Below, piece by piece: positions 10,534-20,104 of a DNA stretch of 64,000 nucleotides. The position numbers and the translations under genes are program-made. This stretch comes from Dryococelus australis. Its lineage: Eukaryota; Arthropoda; Insecta; Phasmatodea; Phasmatidae. Numbering within the stretch: the stretch's first letter is position 1; every line of letters starts with the position of its first letter. The stretch is taken from assembly GCA_029891345.1 (NCBI GenBank), contig CM057006.1:42073056-42137055 (forward strand). The letters are read 5' to 3'. Below the pieces are notes generated by a model. The model was not told the DNA's origin. It saw only the letters and a list, made by a program, of their open reading frames with translations, and did no database searches.

Positions 10534-10913
10534 TTAAGGCCAGGCTTCACCATGCATGGGCGTATAGGAAATCAAAGGCTAAATTCGAACAAAGATCTGT
10601 CATTTTTTGTGGTAGTATTTTCAACTAAGGGGTTTTTTTTGTTTGAGATTGAACCTATCTACATTTGTAAACCATTCGAATTTTAATTTTAAATGTTGGA
10701 TGCACTTTTTAATTATTTATAAAATGTCACAATTATATAAATAACGAAAACGTACATTTGAAATTAAAAAATTAAAATTTAGAAGGTTTACAAATTTAGA
10801 TGAAAAAAAAAGTTAGTTGAAAATATTACCACAAAAAAACGACTGAGGGATCATTGTCGGAATTTAGCCTTTAATTCCCTATACGCTCATGCATGGTGAA
10901 GCTCCTGCCTTAA
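10534..10913. mobile_element. TTAA-flanked palindromic MITE
   Basis: TTAA lies at 10534-10537 and 10910-10913. Between them are 372 bp that fold back almost end to end: GCTTCACCATGCATGGGCGT returns as ACGCTCATGCATGGTGAAGC, and GGTAGTATTTTCAACTAA returns as TTAGTTGAAAATATTACC. A TTAA target is typical of the piggyBac superfamily, but the ends (GGCCAGG/GGCAGG) do not show the usual CCY start, so the assignment is tentative. No coding capacity. Confidence 0.8.
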
Positions 10914-11156
10914 AGTACGATGGCAATCACTGGTCACGTACTGAACTAAATCTAAACGCAGGAATAAAAATTGCGCACGCATCCGTTGTTTTCGCGCCTT
11001 AAAATAGCTCGGCCATAAGTATTCATTTCCAAGGGCATGATTCAAGCACACCTTGCTGACGCCGTCCTGTCCGTGCATGGACGCCTTAGTCGCTGAGCCA
11101 CTGGCATAATCCCTAGTATAGAGTGGGAGCTTGGCTGATGCGGGACTTAAAACATG

Positions 11157-11982
11157 TAGTGTATTCGCAGCATGTTGACACTTTTTGAATCAAACCTTTA
11201 AAAAAATCACCCAATGCCCGACGTTTATTCCTAAATAAGTCATTTATCACAAGCGTTTTATACATACGATACCGTAATATTACCTTATTTTTCATTTAAT
11301 TGAATTGTATTTTTACGATGTCTATAAATTGTAATATTGTCTATATAATTAATGTGAATAAATACAATGAATAAAATAGGTTTGTTGATAATGCCTAGTA
11401 AGAAATAGTTGTTATGAAAAATACTATTAAAGGCTGTTCACGATTAAGTGAGCACTTTAGAAATGAACCCTAGAAAAAATCACTGCCCTTACATGCATAT
11501 ATTTTAATTAGCGCACTGAGTGACATTCGCCCAGTAAAGTTGGAAACGATAGATGGAAAATAGTTCCATATTTAACTTAGTGTTAGGTAAACATTTGTGA
11601 TAACTAAAAATATTTCTTTAACTTTCTGTTATTTTTTAATGAATCGAAGTACACAAATGAGCAGATCGGTAAAGTGTTTAATTTCTTAATAATTTCACAG
11701 TTTCATTTGACTGACGCCCATGGCAAATAAGGTAAACTGACAAGGCCCATGGCAATATTAGTTTTACATAAGGTGGAAGATTATATAGGATGTATAAAAG
11801 GAGATACTAAACAGAGCTTTCAAAAGTGCTCATTTTACCGTGAACAGCCTATAGAGTGAGTGTCCACGAATGCGGTGCGTTGTCTTTTTTTCTACACTCG
11901 GTTAAACTTTGTTTGCACGAGGCGGAGGGATATCGTGCAAGCAGGACTTCAGAAAAGTTGGAAGTAACGTGAATGGACTATA
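11157..11982 (-). mobile_element. Family B MITE interrupted by A1
   Basis: The left part is 11157-11427 (AGTGTATTCGCAGCATGTTG onward) and the right part 11854-11982 (GAGTGAGTGTCCACGAATGC to GTGAATGGACTATA). Joined, they read as one B element with the A1 copy inserted at ATTA/GAG. Confidence 0.8.
11428..11853 (+). mobile_element. Family A1 MITE nested in B
   Basis: Starts AGGCTGTTCACGATTAAGTG and ends GCTCATTTTACCGTGAACAG plus CCTATA. A TA lies on both sides within the interrupted B sequence, consistent with a TA target site. Confidence 0.85.
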
Positions 11983-12466
11983 GTTAATTTACTGAGCGTG
12001 CTTTACGAAACAAGCGGACATATTAAGGCTCCAGTTTGCGCGTTCGAGACCTAGAAGCAAGGGAGCGATACGGACGACACTAACACGCACTCCTAGCGCC
12101 TCTTCGCTCCTACGCGCGCAGTCGTGCTGCGCTTCCGTCGGGGCGCTGTACTATGCAGATTAGATCCGTTACGGTGGAACTTTATTGCACGCGACGAAAG
12201 CCCACAGATCAAACTACGTCCGTACAGTTTCGTTCTATTCTACCTCTTAAAGAACAGCGCAGGCAGGCTCTAAAAATAAGATTTTTTAAAAATTATTTTT
12301 TATTTTTTAATTTAATGTGATAAAAGCAAAAAAAAAAAAAAACAATAGTTTTATTCTCAGGATATTTGTTTTCTGAGCTACTCGTATACGTGCAAACAAC
12401 GCTTCATCAGCCTTTGTTTTATTTGTCGTGGTTTTACGTTCCACGTAGAGAGTACAGAATTCATAT
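11983..12466. other. unassigned sequence
   Basis: GC-richer at 12000-12240, then AT-rich with an A run near 12330. No gene or repeat relation recognised. Confidence 0.35.
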
Positions 12467-12677
12467 AGGCTATTCACGGTAAAGTGAGCACTTTTTGAAG
12501 CCCCCATCTTTTGGAATAATAGTCAATTAATATATTTTATTGCGGCCTTAGACATTAACTTTTGAGTCCTGTATTTATTACCTATGCGGCAATATATATT
12601 TTGAACAGTGATGGAAGTATAAAAAATGGCTGATAGGGGCCTCAAAAATGTATTTTTTTTTACGGTCAACAGCCTTT
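12467..12677 (-). mobile_element. Family A2 MITE
   Basis: Starts GGCTATTCACGGTAAAGTGA and contains GGAATAATAGTCAATTAATA. It ends in a decayed TIR (TTTTTACGGTCAACAGCC). Confidence 0.75.
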
Positions 12678-13560
12678 ACCTATATAAGAACTTAATGAAC
12701 GTAAAATTTTGTTTGTATCCATGAAGAATTGAACGTAGTGGTGTAATCACCCGGACAGAACTCGCTCGTCTGGAGATGTCGACAGGCTACCTATACGCTT
12801 TTGTACAGTTTAATTTTGTTTCCAGCTCCCTAGTTGTGCATTGCATCCGGAGGGTTGATTACAAACTCTTCTACAGCGCTATTGAAATTTGAACTGAAGA
12901 CGGTGCGATGCGTCCTTTATTACGTTCCTTGCATTCCAAACCGTTAACGAAGAATGTTGACGTGATACACCAGGCGAAGGGGACTGCGAAAATAATTCAG
13001 TTGGATCCGATAAATCGCGCGTTCCTGTCTTTTATTCGAGAAATTGCTTTCTTTGTATTACTCTGTAAAACACGTATAAATTTCCTGCAATAATTATTTT
13101 ACAAGACATTGTTATTTCGTTTGGATTATCAAAGCTGGTACAGAATACGTTTTGATTGTTATTTTCTCGCATTTGATTCCTCACACACATGTGTATGACG
13201 AGCAGTTAGGCGTTAACAAGTTGATGGGACTAAAAATTATTGTAGGTGACTATCGCCATTTTTGCGTTTCCGTTCGTAGTTATTTTATTATTATTTTTTA
13301 AACCTCATTGTGGTCATTGGTGGCATGGTTTAAACCTCACTGTGGTCATTCGTGGCATGGTTTGAATTGATGCGGAAGCTGGAGAGGCCAGTAAGCAAAA
13401 CATACTCCCAGCAAAATGAATTTAAGCTTTTTAATTTTTTAATTTTATGCGAAAGCAAGGCCTGTCGTATCATCAGATTTCACGGGCACCCTTGATTGCA
13501 TTCAAAAATCAAATATGTATATAACTATGGAATGTTTTCCAACAGTGCATTCTAGTATAT
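12678..13560. other. unassigned sequence
   Basis: A small direct repeat of AACCTCANTGTGGTCATTNG followed by GTGGCATGGTTT occurs at 13302-13331 and 13334-13363. Otherwise nothing; the 61-codon plus frame at 12908 has no domain. Confidence 0.35.
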
Positions 13561-13980
13561 GATATTCACGGTAAACTGGTCACTTTTGAAAGCCCTGCTT
13601 AAGATCAACTTGTATGTACGTTGTGTATTCCTCCGCCTTATGTAGGATTAACACTGCCATGGACCTCTTCACTTTATTCACACGTCGATCGAGTGAAACT
13701 TTAAAATTATTAGAAAACAAAATATTTGGCAGATCTGCTTATTTTTACACTTTGACGCATTAAAAAAAACAGACAGAGAAAGAAATAATTTAAGTTATCA
13801 CAAATGGTTATTTAAAACTTTTTATTTGACGTTTGTTATGGAAATACTTCCCCTCCATCGTTACCAACTTTATTGGGCGAATTTCACTCGGTACGTCCAT
13901 TTAAATATATGCTAGCAGGGGCAGTGGCTTTTTTCTAAGGTTAATTTCTAAAGTGCTCACTTTATCGTGATCAGCTCTTA
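13561..13980 (-). mobile_element. Family A1 MITE
   Basis: Starts GATATTCACGGTAAACTGGT (diverged TIR), contains GCCCTGCTTAAGATCAACTT and ends GCTCACTTTATCGTGATCAG. Confidence 0.75.
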
Positions 13981-14152
13981 CAATGATATATATGTGTGTA
14001 TGTCTTTATATACATATATATGTATTTAATAAGGCTGCTACGTGACAACGCTCTACAGACGGAAATATAAAATGGAAACTGAAATTCAGACGTGGGAAAG
14101 TATTGAATGTTATTGATAAGGAGACGCCGCTCAATAATCGGGCAGTTTTTTT

Positions 14153-14455
14153 TAATGAATCTGGAAGTGCGGCGGCTATAAGGGCTACATTGTGACGCGC
14201 ATCAAGTACGCCATCGCCGCAACGCGCAAGACTGAACTGGCGTGCAGTGTTCTCGTCGTGTCGCGTTTACCTACAGCACTTTAAGCGGTGATCCTATCAT
14301 TTTATTGCTGGAAAGTCTGTAACAAGGTTCAATGCAGGGTCCATCGAGTATTTTTGTATGTATCCGACGCGTATATTTTGAGATACAGTGCCTTTAAAAA
14401 CCCGTTTTATGCTATTTTGGGGGTTATCCGTAATGGCGTTTCTGATGTACTTGGG
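14153..14455 (+). repeat. Family G repeat, copy 1
   Basis: Shares an ordered set of blocks with 34489-34790 and with the split copy at 49556-50150: GCATCAAGT, CTGGCGTGCAGTGTTCTCGT, GCGGTGATCCTATCATTTT, then a GGAAAGTCT block. It has higher GC than its surroundings. Class unknown. Confidence 0.6.
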
Positions 14456-14505
14456 GCGTCTGGGAAGCACCCAACATGCCTCAGCCGTAGTGTGTTCTTG
14501 GCATA

Positions 14506-14932
14506 TAGTCTGTTCATGGTTTCTTCGCACTTTTTGAATCGAACCTTTGAAATATCGCCCCATGTGTGTCGGTTCAGTTATTTCCTAAATATATCATGTA
14601 TCACAAACGTTTTATACTTCTGATAATATAAACGTATCTGATTTTTGGTTGAATTGAAGTTTTACCTGTATTTTATCTCTAAATTAAAATAGTAGTTTAT
14701 AATTAAGATGAATAAATACGAGGAGAAAATAGGTGTGTTGGCAATACCTACTAAGAAATAGTTCTCGTGCAAAATGGTTATTGAACTGAGTGCGCAGGAA
14801 TGTGGTGCATTGTCCCTTTGATGTAATTTTCCAAACTTAGTAAGCTATGTTTGCGTGATGCGGAGGAATATAGTGCAAGTAGAACTTTAGCATGGCTTCG
14901 GGAAAGTCGGAAGTAACCGTGAATGGACTATA
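14506..14932 (-). mobile_element. Family B MITE, uninterrupted reference copy
   Basis: Starts TATAGTCTGTTCATGGTTTC and ends AAGTAACCGTGAATGGACTA plus TA, about 427 bp. The ends are only partly inverted (GTCTGTTCATGGTTTCTTC against GTCCATTCACGGTTACTTC), followed by the longer conserved CTTTTTGAATCGAACCTTTG on one side only. This copy fixes the layout used to read the interrupted ones. Confidence 0.8.
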
Positions 14933-15577
14933 GAGGACCACATTGGATGGAACATTTAGGTAATGGTTTTGTGGAAAAATGCATATTTCAAACACACTGG
15001 AATGCAGTTCAAGTTGTAGCTAGGTGGACCCCTTAAGGCTGCTGCCTGGTTGAGAATTAGGTATAGGAAAATACATGTTGATGAAATTCGAATTTTTAAA
15101 AGCCAATTTCGGAGATATAATCTTGAAACCAAAACCTATTTGCGAGAAACGATAGTATCAAGCTCTTTATCGAGGCTAATATAACAATTCATTTTTCAGT
15201 ACTTTGCATTTAATTATTAAGTTTTCTGATCTTTCCACGAAATAGGCTACACATTGATGTTACAAAAAGCTTAGATAGCAAAGACGCACGTATTTTCCTG
15301 CTCAAAAAGTTTCTGGTGTTATACATATAATCTACCTTTAACAGGAACACCAATAAACCGAATTTCATTAACATATACCAAATTCTCAACCAGGCGACAG
15401 CGTTAAGCCATGTAGCCTTCAACGTGATGTGGGCCGGCTTGAAGGCATGGTCATAGTTAGGGGAGAGGTTAATTTCGAGAGTTCTTCCCCACCTCACTTG
15501 ATCCTAACGTTTTCAACAATTAATATCAAAATAATTAGCAAGCCCTGATCGTGATACAATTATGTAATTGATGTACA
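14933..15577. other. unassigned sequence
   Basis: No recognisable repeat. The minus frame 15210-15497 (95 codons) has no domain and no supporting context. Confidence 0.35.
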
Positions 15578-15871
15578 ATCTCTTCGTAATATCTCCAAAC
15601 TTTTTGAATTTAACCTTTGAAAAATTATTCCATATATGATGGATGTGATTGGTTACTTCCTAAATGTGTTATGTATTACAAGCGTTTTATACTTCTGTTA
15701 ATATGACAGTGCATTATTTTTGGTTAAATTTAACTGCTACTTCTACGGTATCTAAATCGTTTATATGAATTAAAACAGAGAGAAAGTAGGTATCTTGGTA
15801 GTGCCTGGTAAAAAAAAAAATACTACTCGTGGAAACTGCCATTGAGCTGAGTGCGCCCAAATGCGATGCAT

Positions 15872-15872
<1 letters not shown>

Positions 15873-15930
<58 letters not shown>

Positions 15931-15980
15931 CCTCTCCCTGTCCCTCTCTCTCTCCATCTACCTCTCCCTCCCCCCCCCCC
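15873..15980. repeat. (CT)n tract and C-rich tail
   Basis: A pure CT repeat to about 15927, then CT-rich sequence ending in a C run at 15971-15980. The open frames across it on both strands are low-complexity artefacts. Confidence 0.95.
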
Positions 15981-16011
15981 CAATTCTCCCTGGTGTAATT
16001 TTCTAGACTAT

Positions 16012-16574
16012 AGCCGTGTCCGAATTCGATGTTTGGTAATTTAGGATTTTGGGAGTTTCGGGTTTTGGAATTCGAATGACACTGAGCAGCATTCCTATTG
16101 TTCAGTTAAGGAACTGTATTACTGAATGTTTCGATGTTTCTTTGTTTCCTAGGCAACGACAAAAAAAAAAAAAAGAATATCGCAAGTACTTCCTCTCCAA
16201 AAATAAAGTAGTTCTATTTGCTCGTTCCCGTAAGCAAAACCTAGATTTCAAAATAGTTGTACGAGTTAATGATTTTTTTTTTACAATAACAGTTTCAAAC
16301 ATAATTTTTATCGTAAAGAAATATTACCAACCACATGACGCACTTGTGATTCATCAATACGTTTTCCTTCTTGGTTTTTGTGCTTGGGTATGCATAGTTT
16401 GCTTTATAAAATCAAACTTAAACACTAGCAGGCGTTTGTACGGAGGTATTTGGGGATTTAGTGTGCTGCTCCAGCTCAGTAAGTTTCGACCCTAAATCCC
16501 CAAATATTTCTAAACTGGGTCGCGTGATCGATTTAGTAATCTAAATAGTGGTCTCCTGGCGGTTTCGGACACGA
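16012..16574. mobile_element. Family F element nested in B
   Basis: A 563-bp insertion bounded by short inverted ends: GCCGTGTCCGAATTC on the left and TTTCGGACACGAC on the right. It interrupts B sequence between TCTAGACT and TTGATTAAACTTTG. It holds a strong hairpin near the right side (ATTTGGGGATTTAG with CTAAATCCCCAAAT). A 148-codon frame (16049-16495) lies inside but matches nothing I recognise and has low-complexity stretches. Non-autonomous DNA transposon by inference. Confidence 0.6.
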
Positions 16575-16636
16575 CTTTGATTAAACTTTGTTTCGACGAG
16601 GCGGAGGAAATTTTGAAGTAACCACGAATTGACTGT

Positions 16637-17167
16637 AAATAAATTGTGATGCATTTCATCGTATTGTCTCCCTCCGTTTTCCTTTGGTTAGTGTAACAAC
16701 CCCCCTGTCCCCCCCAACGGGTTTACACCCCCGCACGTCGGGGAGAAATGTCTGGCCACGCCTTCGGAGAAAGGTCATCAGCTTGCATGCCCCGCGCCCC
16801 CCGACATCACGGGCATCCTAAGAGGATAGACGCCATGCTCGGCGGGCGTTCGAGATAGAGAGAGGTAATGTGGGGGGTGGAGAGTGTAAGGATGGCGCCA
16901 GCAGGCGTGCGTGGCGTCACCTGCGCGAGTTAATTAAAGCCGGCGAAGGAAGGAAGGAAGGTGGCGCCTGATTAATAGCGCGGTACCGCCCTGGACCACG
17001 TGTTGTACCCCCCTCGACTACTTGCTCGCCGACCTGGCAACGTCGCTCTATCACAGTAGTTATCTTCCGGCCACCATCTGCTTCTCAACGACCTCCGCCC
17101 GTGCAAACGTCTTGCCCCACCCCCTCCCTCCCAAGGGCGGCTTCCCGCTCCGGATACGTCCTCGCTG
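16637..17167. other. GC-rich block, unassigned
   Basis: Opens near GTGTAACAACCCCCCTGTCC and is much richer in GC than its flanks. It has an AAGG tetramer run near 16947. No coding frame, tRNA box or paired LTR was found. Confidence 0.3.
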
Positions 17168-17496
17168 GTAAATGCCTGCTTAAGATCTACTTGTGTATTC
17201 TTACGCCGTGTGTGAAATTAACATTGCCGCGGGATTGGTCTCTGTGGTCATGCGTCACGCACAGGTGAAACTGTCAAGTTATTTGAAAAGTGGAAGAAAT
17301 GAATCCAGTATTAACATGTTCTAACCTAACACGTATAATCCAAGGTAAGACATGGAAACTACTTTCATTTTTTCCTCGTTACCAACTTTACTGGGCGCAT
17401 GACAGCCCGTGTATATGTAAAATGTACGTGGGTAAGGTCAGTGACGGTTTTCAAAGGTCTGATTTCGAAAGTGCTCACTTTACCGCGAACAGCCTA
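17168..17496 (-). mobile_element. Family A1 MITE, left TIR missing
   Basis: Begins inside the element (ATGCCTGCTTAAGATCTACT) and keeps the right end GCTCACTTTACCGCGAACAG plus CCTATA. Confidence 0.75.
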
Positions 17497-18039
17497 TAAG
17501 AAGATTTTGTTAATTCTAACGAAGTTTCTTTGGCGCAACCAAATTAATTGTTTGTACAAGGGCAGTAGAATATTTTATTGTTGAAACCAAATTATTTTGT
17601 TGGTCTTATTCGGCTGGACTAAACGAAGATTTAGTTGGTGCAACTAAAGATTTATTTCGCCGTCAGTTTCAGTTTAAGAAAAAAAAATCGGAAGCGCTGT
17701 AACATTGCAGATTTTCGGGGTTATGTTTACCGTTTGTCATAGACATTTTCATTATAATATATATAATTAAATTTTCTAGATAGCATTCAGCATTAATCTT
17801 TTGTTTTTTATTTTTCATTTCTTTTCTAGAGGGCAGTCGATTTTAAATGTTTATTAAACAAAAGTGCAGAGTAAAATTATCCTGGTTTTCTCTCGTCTCG
17901 ACATTGCTGATTAGCTGATAGATGTGCCATGATCAGACGACAGCCAATCGGAGGACAGAAGACAACATAAGTAAGACAAATGTAAAGTAGAACTAATTAT
18001 TTTCTTTAGTATATTTCTCACCACCTCCAACGATGGACG
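17497..18039. other. unassigned spacer left of the Polinton-like element
   Basis: AT-rich sequence with no repeat relation found and no gene. Confidence 0.35.
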
Positions 18040-18054
18040 TGCGTTGTATAGTAC

Positions 18055-18806
18055 GAAAGTTTTAAACGACTACGTGAATAATAAGTGGAATTACGAGAGT
18101 CTTAAACGTAACTTGTCTCTCGAGCTTAGAAATATAATTTACACGAGAGAGAATTTTAACGACCTGAATAACATCTGATGTCAACAAGTGCAAATTCACT
18201 AAAAGAAATCCAGCTAGTCAGTATGAATAAATAAAGATTTCCAAACTCGCATTTGAATTATACGATTTAAATTTTAAACAGACACAATAGCATAATATAA
18301 ATTCACGTACACTACTTAACGCCTCTCGCACATACCTGGATGGAATATTTTTTAAAACACGTCCTTTTTATGTGGAGTCTGATGTATTAATGAGTCTAGC
18401 TTAGCAATTACGTCGTCTTATAAGCTGTATGTGGAGAGCCTGATTATATACATGTAGAGAAACCGGCGTCTTGAAGGCAGATGAGTTGAAATTTTCGAGA
18501 AAAACTCCGCATTCGTCCTACAAGAGACAATGAACCGATAATTTTTTAACTAAAGTTTCACTATTTTCAGAATAATTCAGTTTTAAACACAATTACTACA
18601 AATTTCCGTTAAATCTGTGAAATTCACATCACTTGGTAACAAAAAAAAAAACGCGAGTTGAAAATGCTTCGAAGTTTCGTTTACGGAACAGGGAAATTGA
18701 AAATCTTTATTGCAATATTGTCTAAACACATGAAAAAAAGTTTCCCGATAAAATAGTTTTTATATTAAAACGTTATTTGTGGGTAGCACTATAGAGATGA
18801 AGGTAG
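18055..18806 (+). repeat. Left long terminal inverted repeat
   Basis: The reverse complement of this arm matches 29667-30492 in order. Shared anchors are CTACCTTCATCTCT, ACCAAGTGACGTGAATTTCA (one mismatch), GTTTCGTTTACGG-type blocks, GCCTTCAAGACGCCGG and CTAAGCTCGAGA. The inner edge is sharp at GAAGGTAGG (18800-18806). The outer edge is gradual. Confidence 0.8.
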
Positions 18807-19018
18807 GTCAGACTCTTGTAAATTTACGGGGAAAATATACAGGTATTATTACATAACTTGAGTTGAATTTTTATTTCAAAACTACTTTAAATATATTATG
18901 TTTATCATCTTCTCCAGACATCATCCTATTGTATCTTGAACAGGAACTCTTGTAATTTGTATGTTTGTATGTAAAATTAAATACTTAAAATGTTTGCTGG
19001 TTTCTGTTGGGTGCAGTT

Positions 19019-19213
19019 TTAGATTGAAGCCAAGGAGGGACAGGGGTCTATGCTACCTGCCTCTGTAAAAGGTATTCGGGAGGGTTCGCTTTCAATATCT
19101 TCCCCTAGGGTGTTACAAAAGTTGGTCAGCAGAGCGTTGTGCCCTACTCCAACTTGAGTAGACCAAGGTTCTCTCAAGAGAACCTGTTGCCTCATTCGTT
19201 TGCAAAACTTCAT
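19019..19213 (-). other. short open frame between the TIR and PolB
   Basis: A 64-codon frame on the same strand as PolB. I recognise no domain. It could be a remnant of a small Polinton gene or chance. Confidence 0.2.
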
Positions 19214-19811
19214 TCATTCATTTAGCTATGTTTGATTTTCTCCATAATTTTTTGTAATTTCCCCCCATCCCGTCAAAGTAAGTTGGTTTTTAATCAAGTT
19301 TTAATTTAAATGTTAGTAAGTTTTTTTAGCATTACAACTACTATTACTAAAAGTACTATTACTATATCTACACTACTGTTACTAATACTAATGTTACAAA
19401 AGTCTTTGACATATATTGCATGATTAAAAATTATTAACACACAGTAAACCACAATTGAAGAGATTTATGTACAAGAAACAATTTTCAGAGCATTATGGTT
19501 GATGCCTCTTGTTCCTAAATATTTACAATATTTTCCTTAATGACACATTCGGGAGGTGTGTTCGTAGACTTGCAAAGAGGGGCGTTCATTTGTCACATCC
19601 GGGTAATTCTCACTCACACACACCAAATGACCGAGGCAAAACACTCACATGTATGCAGTTTCCACTGGGAATTTCATTTTATTCTTTGACAAGGGAAATT
19701 GGATCGAAGACACTTGTATCAAGAGAGTTGTTACTAAAGTTATGTAATGCCTTACAGGTAGGCAAACAGGGAGCAGAAGCATTGAATGGTGATGCAATTT
19801 ATAGTTGGTGT

Positions 19812-19892
19812 AGCCAGCTGCGATGATGATTGTAGCCAGCTGCAATGATGTTTACAGCCAGCTGCTATGATGTTTACAGTCAACTGCGATGA
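19812..19892. repeat. short tandem repeat, ~23-bp unit
   Basis: About four units built on GTAGCCAGCTGCGATGATG, with substitutions in later units (CAGCTGCTATGATGTTTA, CAACTGCGATGAC). It lies downstream of the PolB 3' end. Confidence 0.8.
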
Positions 19893-20104
19893 CAGTGGAA
19901 CAGGAGGTGCGTGTGGTGTCGGCATATGGATGTCCTTGGTATTGTGTGGTGCTGGGAGGTCTATAAATTTATTATGGTGTTGAAACAGTTATAGGGAGAA
20001 AAATAAAAATTTATTGAGGTATTCGATAGTGCCCCCAAGGTAAGGTTGATATTACATCTGCCTCAACGTACTACTTATCACATATACCTGAGAAAACTAC
20101 CTTT

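Larger units (their letters stand above)
15578..16636 (-). mobile_element. Family B MITE with microsatellite and F insertion
   Basis: The left part (15578-15872) follows the B consensus from AAACTTTTTGAATTTAACCT. It is then disrupted by a CT microsatellite and by family F (16012-16574), and finishes TTGATTAAACTTTGTTTCGA to ACCACGAATTGACTGTA. Confidence 0.7.

Noticed and set aside
15714..15983. Arg/Glu-repeat frame and its Ser/Leu counterpart on the other strand
   Set aside because: Produced by the CT microsatellite.
16049..16495. 148-codon plus-strand frame
   Set aside because: It lies entirely inside the family F insertion, contains low-complexity Lys and Phe runs and shows no recognisable domain.
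19812..19892. CRISPR-like array
   Set aside because: The units are contiguous and diverged, with no spacers, in eukaryotic DNA.
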